Shown here: positions 26,221 through 34,668 of the stretch, one piece after another | Numbering within the stretch: the stretch's first letter is position 1 | Layout: every line of letters starts with the position of its first letter | From: Natrialba swarupiae | GTDB lineage: Archaea > Halobacteriota > Halobacteria > Halobacteriales > Natrialbaceae | Reading direction: 5' to 3' | Length of the DNA: 64,000 nt | Assembly (NCBI RefSeq): GCF_008245225.1 | Contig: NZ_VTAW01000008.1 | Coordinates: 85,378 to 149,377, forward strand | Position numbers and translations under genes: made by a program | Notes under the pieces: model-generated | Seen by the model: only the letters and a program-made list of their open reading frames with translations | Told to the model about the DNA's origin: nothing | Database searches by the model: none

Positions 26221-26274
26221 CGCCGCTGCGGTCCGCGACGGACCGCTTTCGGTAACCACTCCGCGCGAGCAGCG

Positions 26275-27501
26275 TCAGTCGTCGTCCGATTCGCTCGAGT
26301 CGTTCCGCTCCGGCTCCGACTCGATTTCGGCGTCAGCCTTAGCATCGCTATCGCTCCCCGAGTCGAACTCGATTTCGTCGTCAGCCCCGTTGCGTTCGCC
26401 ATCGACGAACGTCTCGCCGAACTCGTCCGCGTTCGGATCCGGAACTTCCTCGAACTCGTAGACGTACAACAGGTCGCCGTCGACGACGTAGTAGGCTGTC
26501 CCGCCTTCCTCTGTCTCGTCTTCGATCACGCGCCGATCACAATCGATCGCGACGTCGACCAAATCCTCGAGCGAGGCGACCGTCACGCGGGATCGCTCCC
26601 TGACCTCGTCTGGGAGCGTGCCGGCCGAGACCCACTCGTCGAACTCCTCGCGTTCGCCCGTGACCCGGAGTCGCTCGAGTTCCGCCTCGGAGGGTGCGAG
26701 GGTGCCGTTCACTTTCCGCTTCGAGAGGACGCCGATCGCCGCGATCGAGCCGAGCAGCAGAGCCATGCCGAACATGGGGGTCGAGCCGCTCTCGGCCGTC
26801 GGATCGACCTCTTCGACGCGCTCCTGCGTATATCGCTCGGCGACCGGTCCCTCCACGCTGTAGGTATCGCCATCGGGTTCGATCAGGAGCTCGTACCGAT
26901 CCGTATGCTGAACCGGTTCGCCCTCGATCGTCCCCTCCATCGTGACCTCGGCGACGACGACCGCCTCGGTAGTGCCGGGCGAATCGCCCAGGCTCGATTC
27001 GGTCCGTTCGATCTCCTCCTCGAGCGCGGGAACGTCGATTGCGAACGAACTCCCAACCCGGTCGCCCGGTTCGACGCCCGTCGCAGTACTCTCGTTCAGC
27101 GGCTCGCTCGTCGACCAGTACTCGGTATCGTCGTCAACTGCGCGTATCTCTCGCTCGAGGTCGAGGTCGACGGTGACGTCGCCGTTCTGGGCGTTGTACT
27201 GGTGCGTGAACTCACCGTCGACTTCGGGCGCGATCTGGGTGAAGTAGACCTCCTGTCGCGGTAGCTCCTCACCGACCTCGAAGACTTCGTTTTCGGACTG
27301 AACCGTCGCGTAGTGATCGAAGCCACCGGTCGTCGACCACGTGTCGACCGTCCGCTGGTCGGTGTCGGCGGTGGTGTCGGCATTGGCCGCGAGAACGGTC
27401 CACCCCCCGAACAGGGCCAGTACCAGCAACACGATCACGACCGGGCCGAACCATCGGTCGATCCCGGCTCGCACGCGAGCCAGTCGTCGTTCAGTGTTCA
27501 T
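26275..27501 (-). CDS. DUF5305 membrane protein
   Basis: A 408-residue membrane protein recognised as DUF5305. One N-terminal helix (VVIVLLVLALFGGWTVLAAN) anchors an extracellular beta-rich domain (residues ~55-240, with HQYNAQNGDVTVDLDLE). A second helix near residue 245 (MFGMALLLGSIAAIGVL) leads to a cytoplasmic domain with REEFDEWVSAGTLP and VASLEDLVDVAIDCDRRVI, then a disordered Asp/Glu/Ser tail. In haloarchaea this family is repeatedly found beside a signal peptidase I, as here (52 bases downstream of its gene). A role in export or assembly of the DUF1102 proteins is inferred. The ATG at 27501 is used; the upstream codon at 27507 is TTG. Confidence 0.8.
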   Translation of the reverse strand: MNTERRLARVRAGIDRWFGPVVIVLLVLALFGGWTVLAANADTTADTDQRTVDTWSTTGGFDHYATVQSENEVFEVGEELPRQEVYFTQIAPEVDGEFTHQYNAQNGDVTVDLDLEREIRAVDDDTEYWSTSEPLNESTATGVEPGDRVGSSFAIDVPALEEEIERTESSLGDSPGTTEAVVVAEVTMEGTIEGEPVQHTDRYELLIEPDGDTYSVEGPVAERYTQERVEEVDPTAESGSTPMFGMALLLGSIAAIGVLSKRKVNGTLAPSEAELERLRVTGEREEFDEWVSAGTLPDEVRERSRVTVASLEDLVDVAIDCDRRVIEDETEEGGTAYYVVDGDLLYVYEFEEVPDPNADEFGETFVDGERNGADDEIEFDSGSDSDAKADAEIESEPERNDSSESDDD

Positions 27502-27553
27502 CGGCAATACCCCCCCTTCCGTGTGAATCGGTTTCGAGTGTTGTGTTCGCTAC

Positions 27554-28732
27554 TCATGATCGGAGAATCCTCCGTACGAAGCCGCGTTTGTGATCGGTGC
27601 GCTGTCTCGAGCGCGTCCGTATCGTCCCGGTTCCGAGCAGTATCGCAAACGGGAGGACGAACGCGCCGACGATGACGCCGGTTGTAGCGCCCATCGCTAA
27701 CCACGGATGGATCGCGTGTAAGCCGGCGATGACGGGCGTCGGGAGCACCGCGAAGTAGCGGTACTCGGCGAACGAACGCAAGTAATACCCCGTCTCCGGC
27801 GGCGCGGTAACCGCCACGGTCTCGTTCACCGAGTCACCTCGGTGTAACGTCTGTGCGTCGCTATCTACCGCGACGCCGTCGCTCGCTGGCTCGATGATCG
27901 TCGTCACGGGCAATACGCCGTCGTTCCGAACTTCGTAGGTGTGTTCCTCGGTATCACCCGTGGGAATGACGTGAGGCGCATCCGACTCGAACTCGGCACT
28001 GACGATGCCGGCTTCCGTCGTATCCGACATTGCGACCATCGTCCCGGCCGACACGAGACAGAGCAACACCACCATACCGAACACGGCCAGCCGCGCGTCG
28101 AAGACGCCGCGGCGCGACCGCGTTCGCGTTCGATCCCGGTCGCTCGCTCGCGACTCGAGGATCGCAGTGAGAGCGAGAACCCCGAGTCCGAATACGAGCA
28201 GGAGCGTGGCGAGTCCCTCCGAGCCGAGCAGCGTCCCGGTCCCGAGCGTCGTGGCCAGCTCGAGTTGGATCGTTTCCAGCCCGCTCTGAACGCCCATCAC
28301 CGCAGTTCCCAGGTGCGGAATCGTGACGACCTCACCGTTGATCTGCAACGCCTTCGCGGCGATCTGCCCGTCGGTAACCGGCGGTTCGGCTCCGTCCTGG
28401 TCAGTGACGACGTTCGCGTCCCCGCGTGTCAGGTAGCCGTGGTCGGTCTCGTCGACGACGCGATGGGTCGTGAGTTCGCCGCCCTCGATCTCCTGTGGTT
28501 CGTAGACGACGACGTCACCTGTTTCGACGGGGGCCGCGACCGCGTCCGGGATGACAACGAACCCATCGCCGCGGTCGATTGTCGGCTCCATACTATCCGA
28601 TTCAGCGTAACTGATCAGGATCGGAACGCCGAGGAGATGTCCGGCAACGAGTGCTGCGAGAACGAGCCCCGCGATGACCATTGCTGCTCGTCCGACTGCT
28701 GTACCCCCGGTCAACGGCTGTGGGTTCCCCAT
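27554..28732 (-). CDS. Signal peptidase I (archaeal type) with extra membrane domain
   Basis: A 392-residue membrane serine protease that removes signal peptides. The first ~190 residues are the protease: a helix, the nucleophile Ser47 in SDSMEPTI, then GDVVVYEP, THRVVDE with the histidine that replaces the bacterial catalytic lysine in archaeal/SipW-type enzymes, and RGDANVV with the third-site aspartate. The remainder adds a helix, a basic loop (RDRTRTRSRRG), a second helix, an extracellular beta-sandwich-like part (TTIIEPASDGVAV) and two final helices, about twice the size of a housekeeping enzyme. Its place with DUF5305 and DUF1102 genes suggests a dedicated processing role. Start 28732 is preferred; 28798 is possible. 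Confidence 0.87.
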   Translation of the reverse strand: MGNPQPLTGGTAVGRAAMVIAGLVLAALVAGHLLGVPILISYAESDSMEPTIDRGDGFVVIPDAVAAPVETGDVVVYEPQEIEGGELTTHRVVDETDHGYLTRGDANVVTDQDGAEPPVTDGQIAAKALQINGEVVTIPHLGTAVMGVQSGLETIQLELATTLGTGTLLGSEGLATLLLVFGLGVLALTAILESRASDRDRTRTRSRRGVFDARLAVFGMVVLLCLVSAGTMVAMSDTTEAGIVSAEFESDAPHVIPTGDTEEHTYEVRNDGVLPVTTIIEPASDGVAVDSDAQTLHRGDSVNETVAVTAPPETGYYLRSFAEYRYFAVLPTPVIAGLHAIHPWLAMGATTGVIVGAFVLPFAILLGTGTIRTRSRQRTDHKRGFVRRILRS

Positions 28733-28980
28733 TGGCGATCCTCCGTGGGCGTCTGCGTCGCCGGCTGAGACGGAGCCCGGCACGCAGCACACGGTCATCC
28801 CATCAGGAAATTCACGTTTTGCTATGAATCGCCTATACTGCCTTCACAAACGTTAATTGGTGTCTACCGCGGATGAGCGCCACCGGTTCGGAGATCATCG
28901 TGGTTGTTCGGCCAGGCCGATCTGGTTACAGGTGACAATTTACAGCACTCAAAGACTGTCTGACAGAGCGTAGTGTGTCC

Positions 28981-29625
28981 ATGTTTAACACGATACGGAA
29001 TGACCGATCCGACGCGCAGAGGATCGCCTCTGGGGGGGATAGTGTGAGCCATACCGAAGCCGCTTTCGAGACGAGGGGGAACGGGTCCGAAACCGACGAG
29101 ATCACGCGGGATCAGACGTTTACGATGCTGAGCAACCGCCGTCGTCGATGGGTCATTCATTACCTGAAACGACGCGACGGCGGGCCAGTCAGCCTCCGAA
29201 CGTTGGTCAATACGATATCCGCCTGGGAACACGGCGTCGAGGTCGAGAAACTGTCGTGGAAACAACGGAAGCGCGTCTACACGGCGCTTCGGCAATCACA
29301 TCTGCCGAAGCTGGATGACGCAGGAGTGGTCGAATACGATTCGAACAGGGGCGAGATCGTGCTTACCGAGGAGGCCGAAAAACTCCAGCTCTACCTCGAG
29401 TACGTTCCCGAACGTGACATCCCCTGGCATCAGTACTATCTCGGCCTCGCGACGATCGCGACGGCACTGACCCTCGTTACCTGGCTTTCGCTTCCACCGG
29501 TGAGCGAACTTTCGGGACTGGCCCTGTCCAGTATCATCACGGCGATGATCGTCGTTTCGGCGATCACCCACGTCTACCACGCTCGGAATAGTCGACTTGG
29601 CAGTGCGGAAGAGCCCCCGCGGTAA
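28981..29625 (+). CDS. DUF7344-type winged-helix regulator with membrane anchor
   Basis: A 214-residue protein. After a ~40-residue disordered start comes a winged-helix domain of the haloarchaeal DUF7344 type: FTMLSNRRRRWVIHYLKRRD, then KQRKRVYTALRQSHLPKLDD, AGVVEYDSNRGEIVLTEEA. Two membrane helices follow (about residues 152-170 and 178-195, YLGLATIATALTLVTWL). The DNA-binding part would face the cytoplasm. It is divergent from the signal-peptidase gene with 248 bases between, so it may control the locus. A GTG at 28975 in frame is the alternative start. Confidence 0.75.
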   Translation: MFNTIRNDRSDAQRIASGGDSVSHTEAAFETRGNGSETDEITRDQTFTMLSNRRRRWVIHYLKRRDGGPVSLRTLVNTISAWEHGVEVEKLSWKQRKRVYTALRQSHLPKLDDAGVVEYDSNRGEIVLTEEAEKLQLYLEYVPERDIPWHQYYLGLATIATALTLVTWLSLPPVSELSGLALSSIITAMIVVSAITHVYHARNSRLGSAEEPPR

Positions 29626-30010
29626 AAACTCGACCACGGAGACACGGTCAAGTCACAGAGGCACTCTCGTGAACATCAACAGAAGGCAGCATACAGCGCG
29701 GAAACGACAGAGCCGAAATCGCCACATCCGCACTGTGGATTCAGCAGACCCCACCCCTCGACTACTGGATAGGAATGGACCACACTATGAGTTGCATTGC
29801 TAATCCACATGACTAATCGACTGGCGGATGATTCCGGCTGACCCGGATCTGACCAGTCGAGTTCGACGGCCCCAGCGCCCGCTGTGGCGAAGCGTCCGCC
29901 GTTCTGCGCCGAGACCCGGTCGTCGACGGTCGGTTCCGAGGCTGCCGGTGTTTTCTCGATCAGAGAAACCGGACCGCTTTTCATAGCGATGGCAGAACGA
30001 TCAGCTACAA
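29626..30010. other. 385-base intergenic region, no supported gene
   Basis: It separates the DUF7344 gene from a winged-helix gene on the same strand. It contains a small imperfect hairpin near 29720-29740 (CCACATCCGCACTGTGG) and, close to 29980, TTTCATAGCG, a weak promoter candidate for the gene at 30011. Nothing else is supported. Confidence 0.35.
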
Positions 30011-30358
30011 GTGAGTGAGGAGATCGACCTATCCACGGTGCTCTCGGTTCTCGACGACGAGTACGCACGGGAGATCCTCACCCACACGAGCGTCGAACCC
30101 ATGTCTGCTAGTACCCTGAGCGAACGGTGTGACGCCTCCCTGCCGACGATCTATCGACGACTGGATCGCCTCGAGGAGTGTCGACTCGTGACCGAAGAGA
30201 CGGAGCTCGCGGCCGATGGTAACCACTACAGCGTCTACAGTGCGAACCTTGATCGACTGGAGCTCAGCCTCGAGGACGGTGCGTTCGACCTCGAATTGAC
30301 CTACCGTGAAGAGGACGTCGCCGACAGGTTCACGAGGATGTGGGAGGGGATGCGATGA
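30011..30358 (+). CDS. Winged-helix (ArsR-like) regulator
   Basis: A 115-residue DNA-binding protein. STVLSVLDDEYAREILTHTS is the first helix pair, SASTLSERCDASLPTIYRRL the helix-turn-helix and RLDRLEECRLVTEETEL the third helix and wing. It begins with GTG at 30011. Its TGA overlaps the ATG of the small membrane protein downstream (ATGA). Pairs of such a regulator with a DUF7521 membrane protein are common in haloarchaea, and the two are thought to act together, though the signal is unknown. Confidence 0.82.
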   Translation: MSEEIDLSTVLSVLDDEYAREILTHTSVEPMSASTLSERCDASLPTIYRRLDRLEECRLVTEETELAADGNHYSVYSANLDRLELSLEDGAFDLELTYREEDVADRFTRMWEGMR

Positions 30359-30666
30359 CTACAAGTTCGGTCCGGATCGGCGAGACGAGCGTCTTCGAAC
30401 TGTTCACCATCGCTAGCCTCTTTCTCGTCGCGCTCATGGGTGCGATCATCGCCTACCAGGCCTACCGTGGATACCGGCGCAACGACGCGACGTCCATGCT
30501 CTATCTCGCCCTCGGGCTGTTGTTGCTCACGGTCTGTCCGTTTCTCGTCAACGTCACGATCACGACGGTCACGAACGCGGACCATCTCGTCACGGTGTTC
30601 TTCGAGAACGTGAGTCGACTGCTCGGATTGGTCGCGATCATGTACTCGCTGTACGGACGTCACTGA
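30355..30666 (+). CDS. DUF7521-type small membrane protein
   Basis: A 103-residue protein with three hydrophobic segments: LFTIASLFLVALMGAIIAYQ, SMLYLALGLLLLTVCPFLVN and a final LLGLVAIMYSLYG, separated by a basic RGYRRNDAT loop and NVTITTVTNADH. I recognise it as the usual partner of an adjacent winged-helix protein in haloarchaea. It may tether or modulate the regulator encoded just before it. No enzymatic motif is visible. It is followed by ~570 bases without a gene. Confidence 0.72.
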   Translation: MTTSSVRIGETSVFELFTIASLFLVALMGAIIAYQAYRGYRRNDATSMLYLALGLLLLTVCPFLVNVTITTVTNADHLVTVFFENVSRLLGLVAIMYSLYGRH

Positions 30667-30827
30667 CGCGGCTTCGACACCACCGTCTGCCGTCCGAAAC
30701 ACCACTCCGTCCCTGGTACGAAATTTCGACTCCTTTCGTGGCACAGCGGTTCGACGCTGTTTTGCGATACGAGACTCGACGCCGTTTCAGACCAGACGGT
30801 CGGACGAACCCGGTTGTGAAACGCGCC

Positions 30828-30909
30828 TGAGACGGTCTACAGTCAGTGCCGGCGCACCCGCGATCGTTCGGCGGGTACGTCGGAACATCGGAACAACGAA
30901 CCGTACGAG
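30828..30909. repeat. Family I palindromic repeat (diverged copy)
   Basis: The left arm TGAGACGGTCTACAGTC and right arm GGAACAACGAACCGTACGA are inverted variants of the Family I arms. The inner part CACCCGCGATCG resembles that of the copy at 15586. It lies 160 bases after the DUF7521 gene. Confidence 0.55.
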
Positions 30910-31235
30910 ACCGTGGGAGGGCCGAAGCAAATGCGGAAGGGTGTGGCCAGGTCTCCACCGGGTGGTGTACGGGTGGGCGCCACGCCGGTGAAACGGGCGT
31001 GGGACCGACAACGGAGGGGCTACGTCCACGAGGGCCGTCGTCGGACCCACACGTCGGGTAGCGGGGGACCAACGAGGTGCTTCGATCGCGCCTCGTTCCG
31101 TCCCCTACAGGTGACTATCGGCTGTCCCCTATTAGTGACCCCAGTGGATTCTCTGGGTCGGAAAATCCGCCCTCGAGAAACACCTACACGCGACGAGCCC
31201 ACGACACTGACGTGACTCGAGTTCCGAGAACGACC
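30910..31235. other. GC-rich intergenic stretch with stem-forming segments
   Basis: No protein-like frame is found. The strand GTGGGAGGGCCGAAGC onwards is G-rich and contains self-complementary parts, for example CCACGCC with GGGCGTGG (around 30979-31001) and GTCCACGAGG with CGTCGTCGGAC (around 31024-31047). It does not carry the conserved cores of SRP RNA or RNase P RNA that I could recognise. It may be an untranslated or non-coding RNA, or decayed sequence. Confidence 0.3.
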
Positions 31236-31649
31236 ATGCAGTATCTCGTCGGAACCGAATCGGTTCACACGACCGCATCGATCTGTGACTATCTCGACGG
31301 ACGCATCGATACGTCGGATTCGATCACCGTCGTCGCGGTCGTCGACGATCCGTCCGCCCGCCGTGATCGACAGGAAGCGTTGAACGTCGCCGCCGTCCGA
31401 CTCGCGGCTGCGGGATCCGTCGACACGGAACTCCGGGAACCCGACGACGCGGACGACGGCGTGACGGTGGCGAGCGCGTTACGAGACTCCGCAGCGATGC
31501 TCGAGGCGGACGAGATCGTGATCGGGGCACGTGGATGGCGTCCGGTCGATGACAATCGAGAAGAGCCGTCCGGTCTCGGCTCGACCGCTCGAGAACTCCT
31601 CGGCGGCGCGACCCGTCCGGTCGTCGTCGTTCCGGGAGCGATTCCCTAG
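31236..31649 (+). CDS. UspA-type universal stress protein
   Basis: A 137-residue single-domain UspA-like protein. It shows the order of the family: MQYLVGTESVHTTASICDYL, strand ITVVAVVDD, helix with RQEALNVAAVRLAAAG, ADEIVIGARGW, and the C-terminal GSTARELLGGATRPVVVVPG, in which the G-2x-G-9x-G(S/T) ATP-binding pattern is only partly kept. The cytoplasmic role in stress is unknown in detail. It appears monocistronic; 231 bases of gene-free sequence separate it from the convergent MFS gene. Confidence 0.82.
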   Translation: MQYLVGTESVHTTASICDYLDGRIDTSDSITVVAVVDDPSARRDRQEALNVAAVRLAAAGSVDTELREPDDADDGVTVASALRDSAAMLEADEIVIGARGWRPVDDNREEPSGLGSTARELLGGATRPVVVVPGAIP

Positions 31650-31880
31650 GATCACGATTCCGTGCCGACACCATTGCCGTCGACCACAGGCCCGACCGCG
31701 AACGGCACGCGTTCACCGGCTGATTCCTACCACCCCACCAGCCGTCTCAGCGGGGCTGTTGGTTCGACTGTGACCATTGTGGGGTACAGCTTAGTGACCC
31801 CAGGTTTGTGTGACCGCCTGGATCGAGTCGTGACAGAACGGATATCTTTCCATCCACCGAAGGTTCGAAATAGCCGAATA

Positions 31881-33197
31881 TCAGTCCTCGGAACCGGTTT
31901 TGCTGGCCTCGAGGTCGACCGATGGTGGTTCGTGTGTTCCGAGTTCTGGATGGGTTTCCTCCATCCAGAGGACGACCAACCCGCCCGAGAGAAACATCGC
32001 GATAGCGGTACCGTAGAAGGCGGCCTCGATCGAGAGCAGATCGACGGAGAGACCGATGAGGACGGCTCCAACGGCGTAGCCAAGGTCACGCCAGAGCCGA
32101 TAGACCCCGAGGCCCGTCGAACGCCACAACGGGTGGGCCGCGTCGCTGGCGACTGCGATCAGGTTGGGGTAGTGCAGTGCCATCCCAACACCCGAGAGCG
32201 CCGACAAAAGGATCCAGAGGTAATACCCCTCCACGAGAACCATCCCGAGGACGCCCACTCCGGCGAGGAAAAAGCCGACGACGATCGGCGGCTTACGTCC
32301 GACTCGGTCACCGAGGCGGCCGGTGTAGACCTGCAGGAAGTACGCGGCACTGTGGACGCCGACGACGACTCCGACCTGGGCAACACCGAGACCCTGGGAG
32401 ACGAGGAAGATGGGGAAGGCGATCCAGACGAGCGTGTCGACGAAGTTCTCGACGTGTCCCGCCTGCGCTGCGGTAAAGAGCGTCCGGTCCTTGTAGGTCG
32501 CGCGTTTGACGATCTCGGTGAACGAGAGGTCGGCCTCACTCGTTCCGCCGTCAGCTTCGACGCCGTCACCATCGTCGTCGAGACCTGCCGCCTCTGCCTT
32601 CGCGTAGGGGAGAGTCTCCTCGATCAGGACGATCGCGATGAGCAAGGCGACGACGATCACCGCCGCGAGGAAGTAGAACGGTTCCGGCCGGAGGCTGTAC
32701 TGAGCCGCGATCACGCCGGTGAGCCACGCGCCGGCGGCGACGCCGGTGTATCCGAAGGCCTCGTCGAGCCCTGCGGCGAGCCCACGCTGGTCGGGGCCGG
32801 CGAGTTCGATCTTCGAGATCATGCTCATGCTCCAGGCGACGCCCTGGTTGACCCCGAGCAAGACGTTCCCGACGGCGATCCAGCTCCAACTCGGCGCGTA
32901 GATCAGGATGAACGGGATCGGGATCGCAGCGATCCAACCCGCGATCAGGATCGGCTTGCGCCCGTAGGCGTCGGCCCACTTCCCCGAATACAGGTTGAGT
33001 ACGGCCTTGACGATCCCGAAGCTCACGACGAACGAGCCGATCACCAGCAGGGACTCGACGCCGAAGGTCTCCTCGCCCATGATAGGCACGACGTTTCGCT
33101 GAGAGCCCATCGTGAGCCCGACGGCGAAGACCGTGAATATCTGGAGAGTAAACTGTCGCCAGTTTCGGCGGATACCCTGTGCGTACTCGCCGCTCAT
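31881..33197 (-). CDS. MFS transporter linked to a sulfur operon
   Basis: A 438-residue major facilitator with 12 predicted helices in two halves. The loop signatures between helices 2-3 and 8-9 are YSGKWADAYGRKPILIAGW and YTGRLGDRVGRKPPIVVGF. The central cytoplasmic loop is acidic (DDDGDGVEADGGTSEAD). It starts only 3 bases after the stop of the rhodanese/metallo-hydrolase gene, so the two are one operon, and the transporter may move a small sulfur compound such as sulfite or thiosulfate. The substrate is inferred only from context. The acidic tail is disordered. Confidence 0.88.
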   Translation of the reverse strand: MSGEYAQGIRRNWRQFTLQIFTVFAVGLTMGSQRNVVPIMGEETFGVESLLVIGSFVVSFGIVKAVLNLYSGKWADAYGRKPILIAGWIAAIPIPFILIYAPSWSWIAVGNVLLGVNQGVAWSMSMISKIELAGPDQRGLAAGLDEAFGYTGVAAGAWLTGVIAAQYSLRPEPFYFLAAVIVVALLIAIVLIEETLPYAKAEAAGLDDDGDGVEADGGTSEADLSFTEIVKRATYKDRTLFTAAQAGHVENFVDTLVWIAFPIFLVSQGLGVAQVGVVVGVHSAAYFLQVYTGRLGDRVGRKPPIVVGFFLAGVGVLGMVLVEGYYLWILLSALSGVGMALHYPNLIAVASDAAHPLWRSTGLGVYRLWRDLGYAVGAVLIGLSVDLLSIEAAFYGTAIAMFLSGGLVVLWMEETHPELGTHEPPSVDLEASKTGSED

Positions 33198-33200
33198 GGG

Positions 33201-34319
33201 TTATTCGGCCGCACAGCGGTTGGGGCCGAGTTCGAGTTCGTCCGCCTCTTCGTCCGAAATCTCCTTGGTGCCGACGTTGGCGAGCTTGATCCGCTCGAAG
33301 TTCGCCGGCTGGTCAGGGATATCGCCGGCCAGTGCCGCGACTAACGTCTCCCGGTCCTGGCCGAATGCTTCGTTGCGCTCTTCGACCTCGCTCAGACGGG
33401 CGACAACCGGCGGCTGGGGGCTCCCGGGGTCGTGAGCCGGCAACACGAGCGGGTCGCCCTCGACGGTGCGCAGGCGCTCTAAGCTCTCGTAGAGCGTCTC
33501 AGCGTTGTCCTCGACGTCCGTCTCCTCGAGTCCAGCGTCGACACCGAGTTCGACCCGACCGACGCTGTCGTGAAAGAGCGTGTCGCCGGTCAGGAGTGCC
33601 TCGTCCTCGAGAGCGTAGGTGACGCTGCCTGGGCTGTGACCGGGCGTGTGAATCACGTCGATCGTTACGGCACCGACCTCGAGACCGTCTCCCTCCTCGA
33701 CGTGGGCGGCACCGATTCCGTCGTCGTCGGCCGGGTGGAGGTAGTAGGGGACGTCGTGAATCTCAGCGAGTTTCTGCCCGCCGGAGACGTGGTCGGCGTG
33801 GGCGTGAGTGTCGAAGACACCCGCCAAATCGGCGTCGTGCGCCTCGAGAATCGCCTCGTACTCCTCGGTGTACTGCGAGGGTTCGAAGACCGCGGCCTCG
33901 CCCTCGGAGATCAGAACGTGAGAGAGACAGCCCGTGCCAGGGCGGGCGACCTGGATCAACTCGCCCTCGAGGTCCACATCGAGGGGTGCCGTGCGGTGGA
34001 CACGTGCCCAGCCGTTCATGCCGTCTACCAGGGTTTTGGCGTCGTGGCCCTGTTCCTGGAGCAAGTCTGTCGCGTCGGCTGCGAGTACCCCCGCTGCACA
34101 GATGGTGACGACCTCACCGTGTTCCGGCAAGTCGGCCAGCTCCTCGGCTGCCGCGTCGGGATCGTCTTTCAGTTCGTCGTAGACGTCGACGTTTTCACTT
34201 CCCGGAATGTGCCACTCACGAAAGTCCGTCTCGTCGCGGACGTCGACGAGTCTGAGGTCGTCGTCTCCTCGTTCGAGCCGTTCTGCGACTGTTTCCGGCG
34301 TGATTTTTGCCATCGACAT
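33201..34319 (-). CDS. Rhodanese-metallo-beta-lactamase fusion (persulfide dioxygenase-like)
   Basis: A 372-residue cytoplasmic protein. Residues ~1-110 are a rhodanese domain with its active cysteine near residue 75 in TICAAGVLAA, preceded by VDVRDETDFREWHIPGSENV. The rest is a metallo-beta-lactamase fold with the metal motif THAHADHVSGG, the GHSPGSVTY histidine and TGDTLFHDSVGR aspartate, as in ETHE1/persulfide dioxygenases, which oxidise persulfides to sulfite. The fusion would let sulfur pass from rhodanese to the iron site. It is co-transcribed with the MFS gene. The ATG at 34319 is used; a GTG at 34346 would add residues including CPYCPYG. Confidence 0.87.
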   Translation of the reverse strand: MSMAKITPETVAERLERGDDDLRLVDVRDETDFREWHIPGSENVDVYDELKDDPDAAAEELADLPEHGEVVTICAAGVLAADATDLLQEQGHDAKTLVDGMNGWARVHRTAPLDVDLEGELIQVARPGTGCLSHVLISEGEAAVFEPSQYTEEYEAILEAHDADLAGVFDTHAHADHVSGGQKLAEIHDVPYYLHPADDDGIGAAHVEEGDGLEVGAVTIDVIHTPGHSPGSVTYALEDEALLTGDTLFHDSVGRVELGVDAGLEETDVEDNAETLYESLERLRTVEGDPLVLPAHDPGSPQPPVVARLSEVEERNEAFGQDRETLVAALAGDIPDQPANFERIKLANVGTKEISDEEADELELGPNRCAAE

Positions 34320-34347
34320 CCCGTAGGGACAGTAGGGGCATATCACC

Positions 34348-34369
34348 GGTGCCAGCTATAACTGGCACC
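34348..34369. promoter_or_regulatory. 22-base palindrome over the sulfur-operon promoter
   Basis: Arms GGTGCCAG and CTGGCACC flank CTATAA; on the minus strand the centre reads TTATAG, a TATA box. The site lies 29-50 bases before the ATG at 34319. A perfect 8-base inverted repeat around a TATA box is what a repressor site would look like. Confidence 0.6.
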
Positions 34370-34668
34370 TCTGGTTCCCTGGTAAACGGGGGTGGAAGGC
34401 AGTGACGGCCCAATCGTAGCCTGGGGTTCCACCGGTAATCCTAGTATCCGACGGTAGGACGATCGAGCCCGGAACCGGCGACCCGATCGGTACCGGGGAA
34501 GAGACTCGCCAGCGCACAAACGACGACGAAGGGGTTGGTGCAGCCCCGTCAGCGGCTGGCGCCGCTCGAGAGGGCAACGCCTCTCGGAGAAGTCACGACG
34601 CACCCCCTGTCTGGTCGGAGCCGGTCATAGCCGGCAACACTATTGACTGTCGAATCCTCATACTACGT

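Noticed and set aside
27498..27704. A separate small gene between DUF5305 and signal peptidase
   Set aside because: It is Arg-rich, overlaps the end of the signal peptidase gene and lacks protein-like pattern.
30910..31140. SRP RNA or RNase P RNA
   Set aside because: The GGAAGGAAGCAGC-like core of SRP RNA and the conserved RNase P cores are absent.
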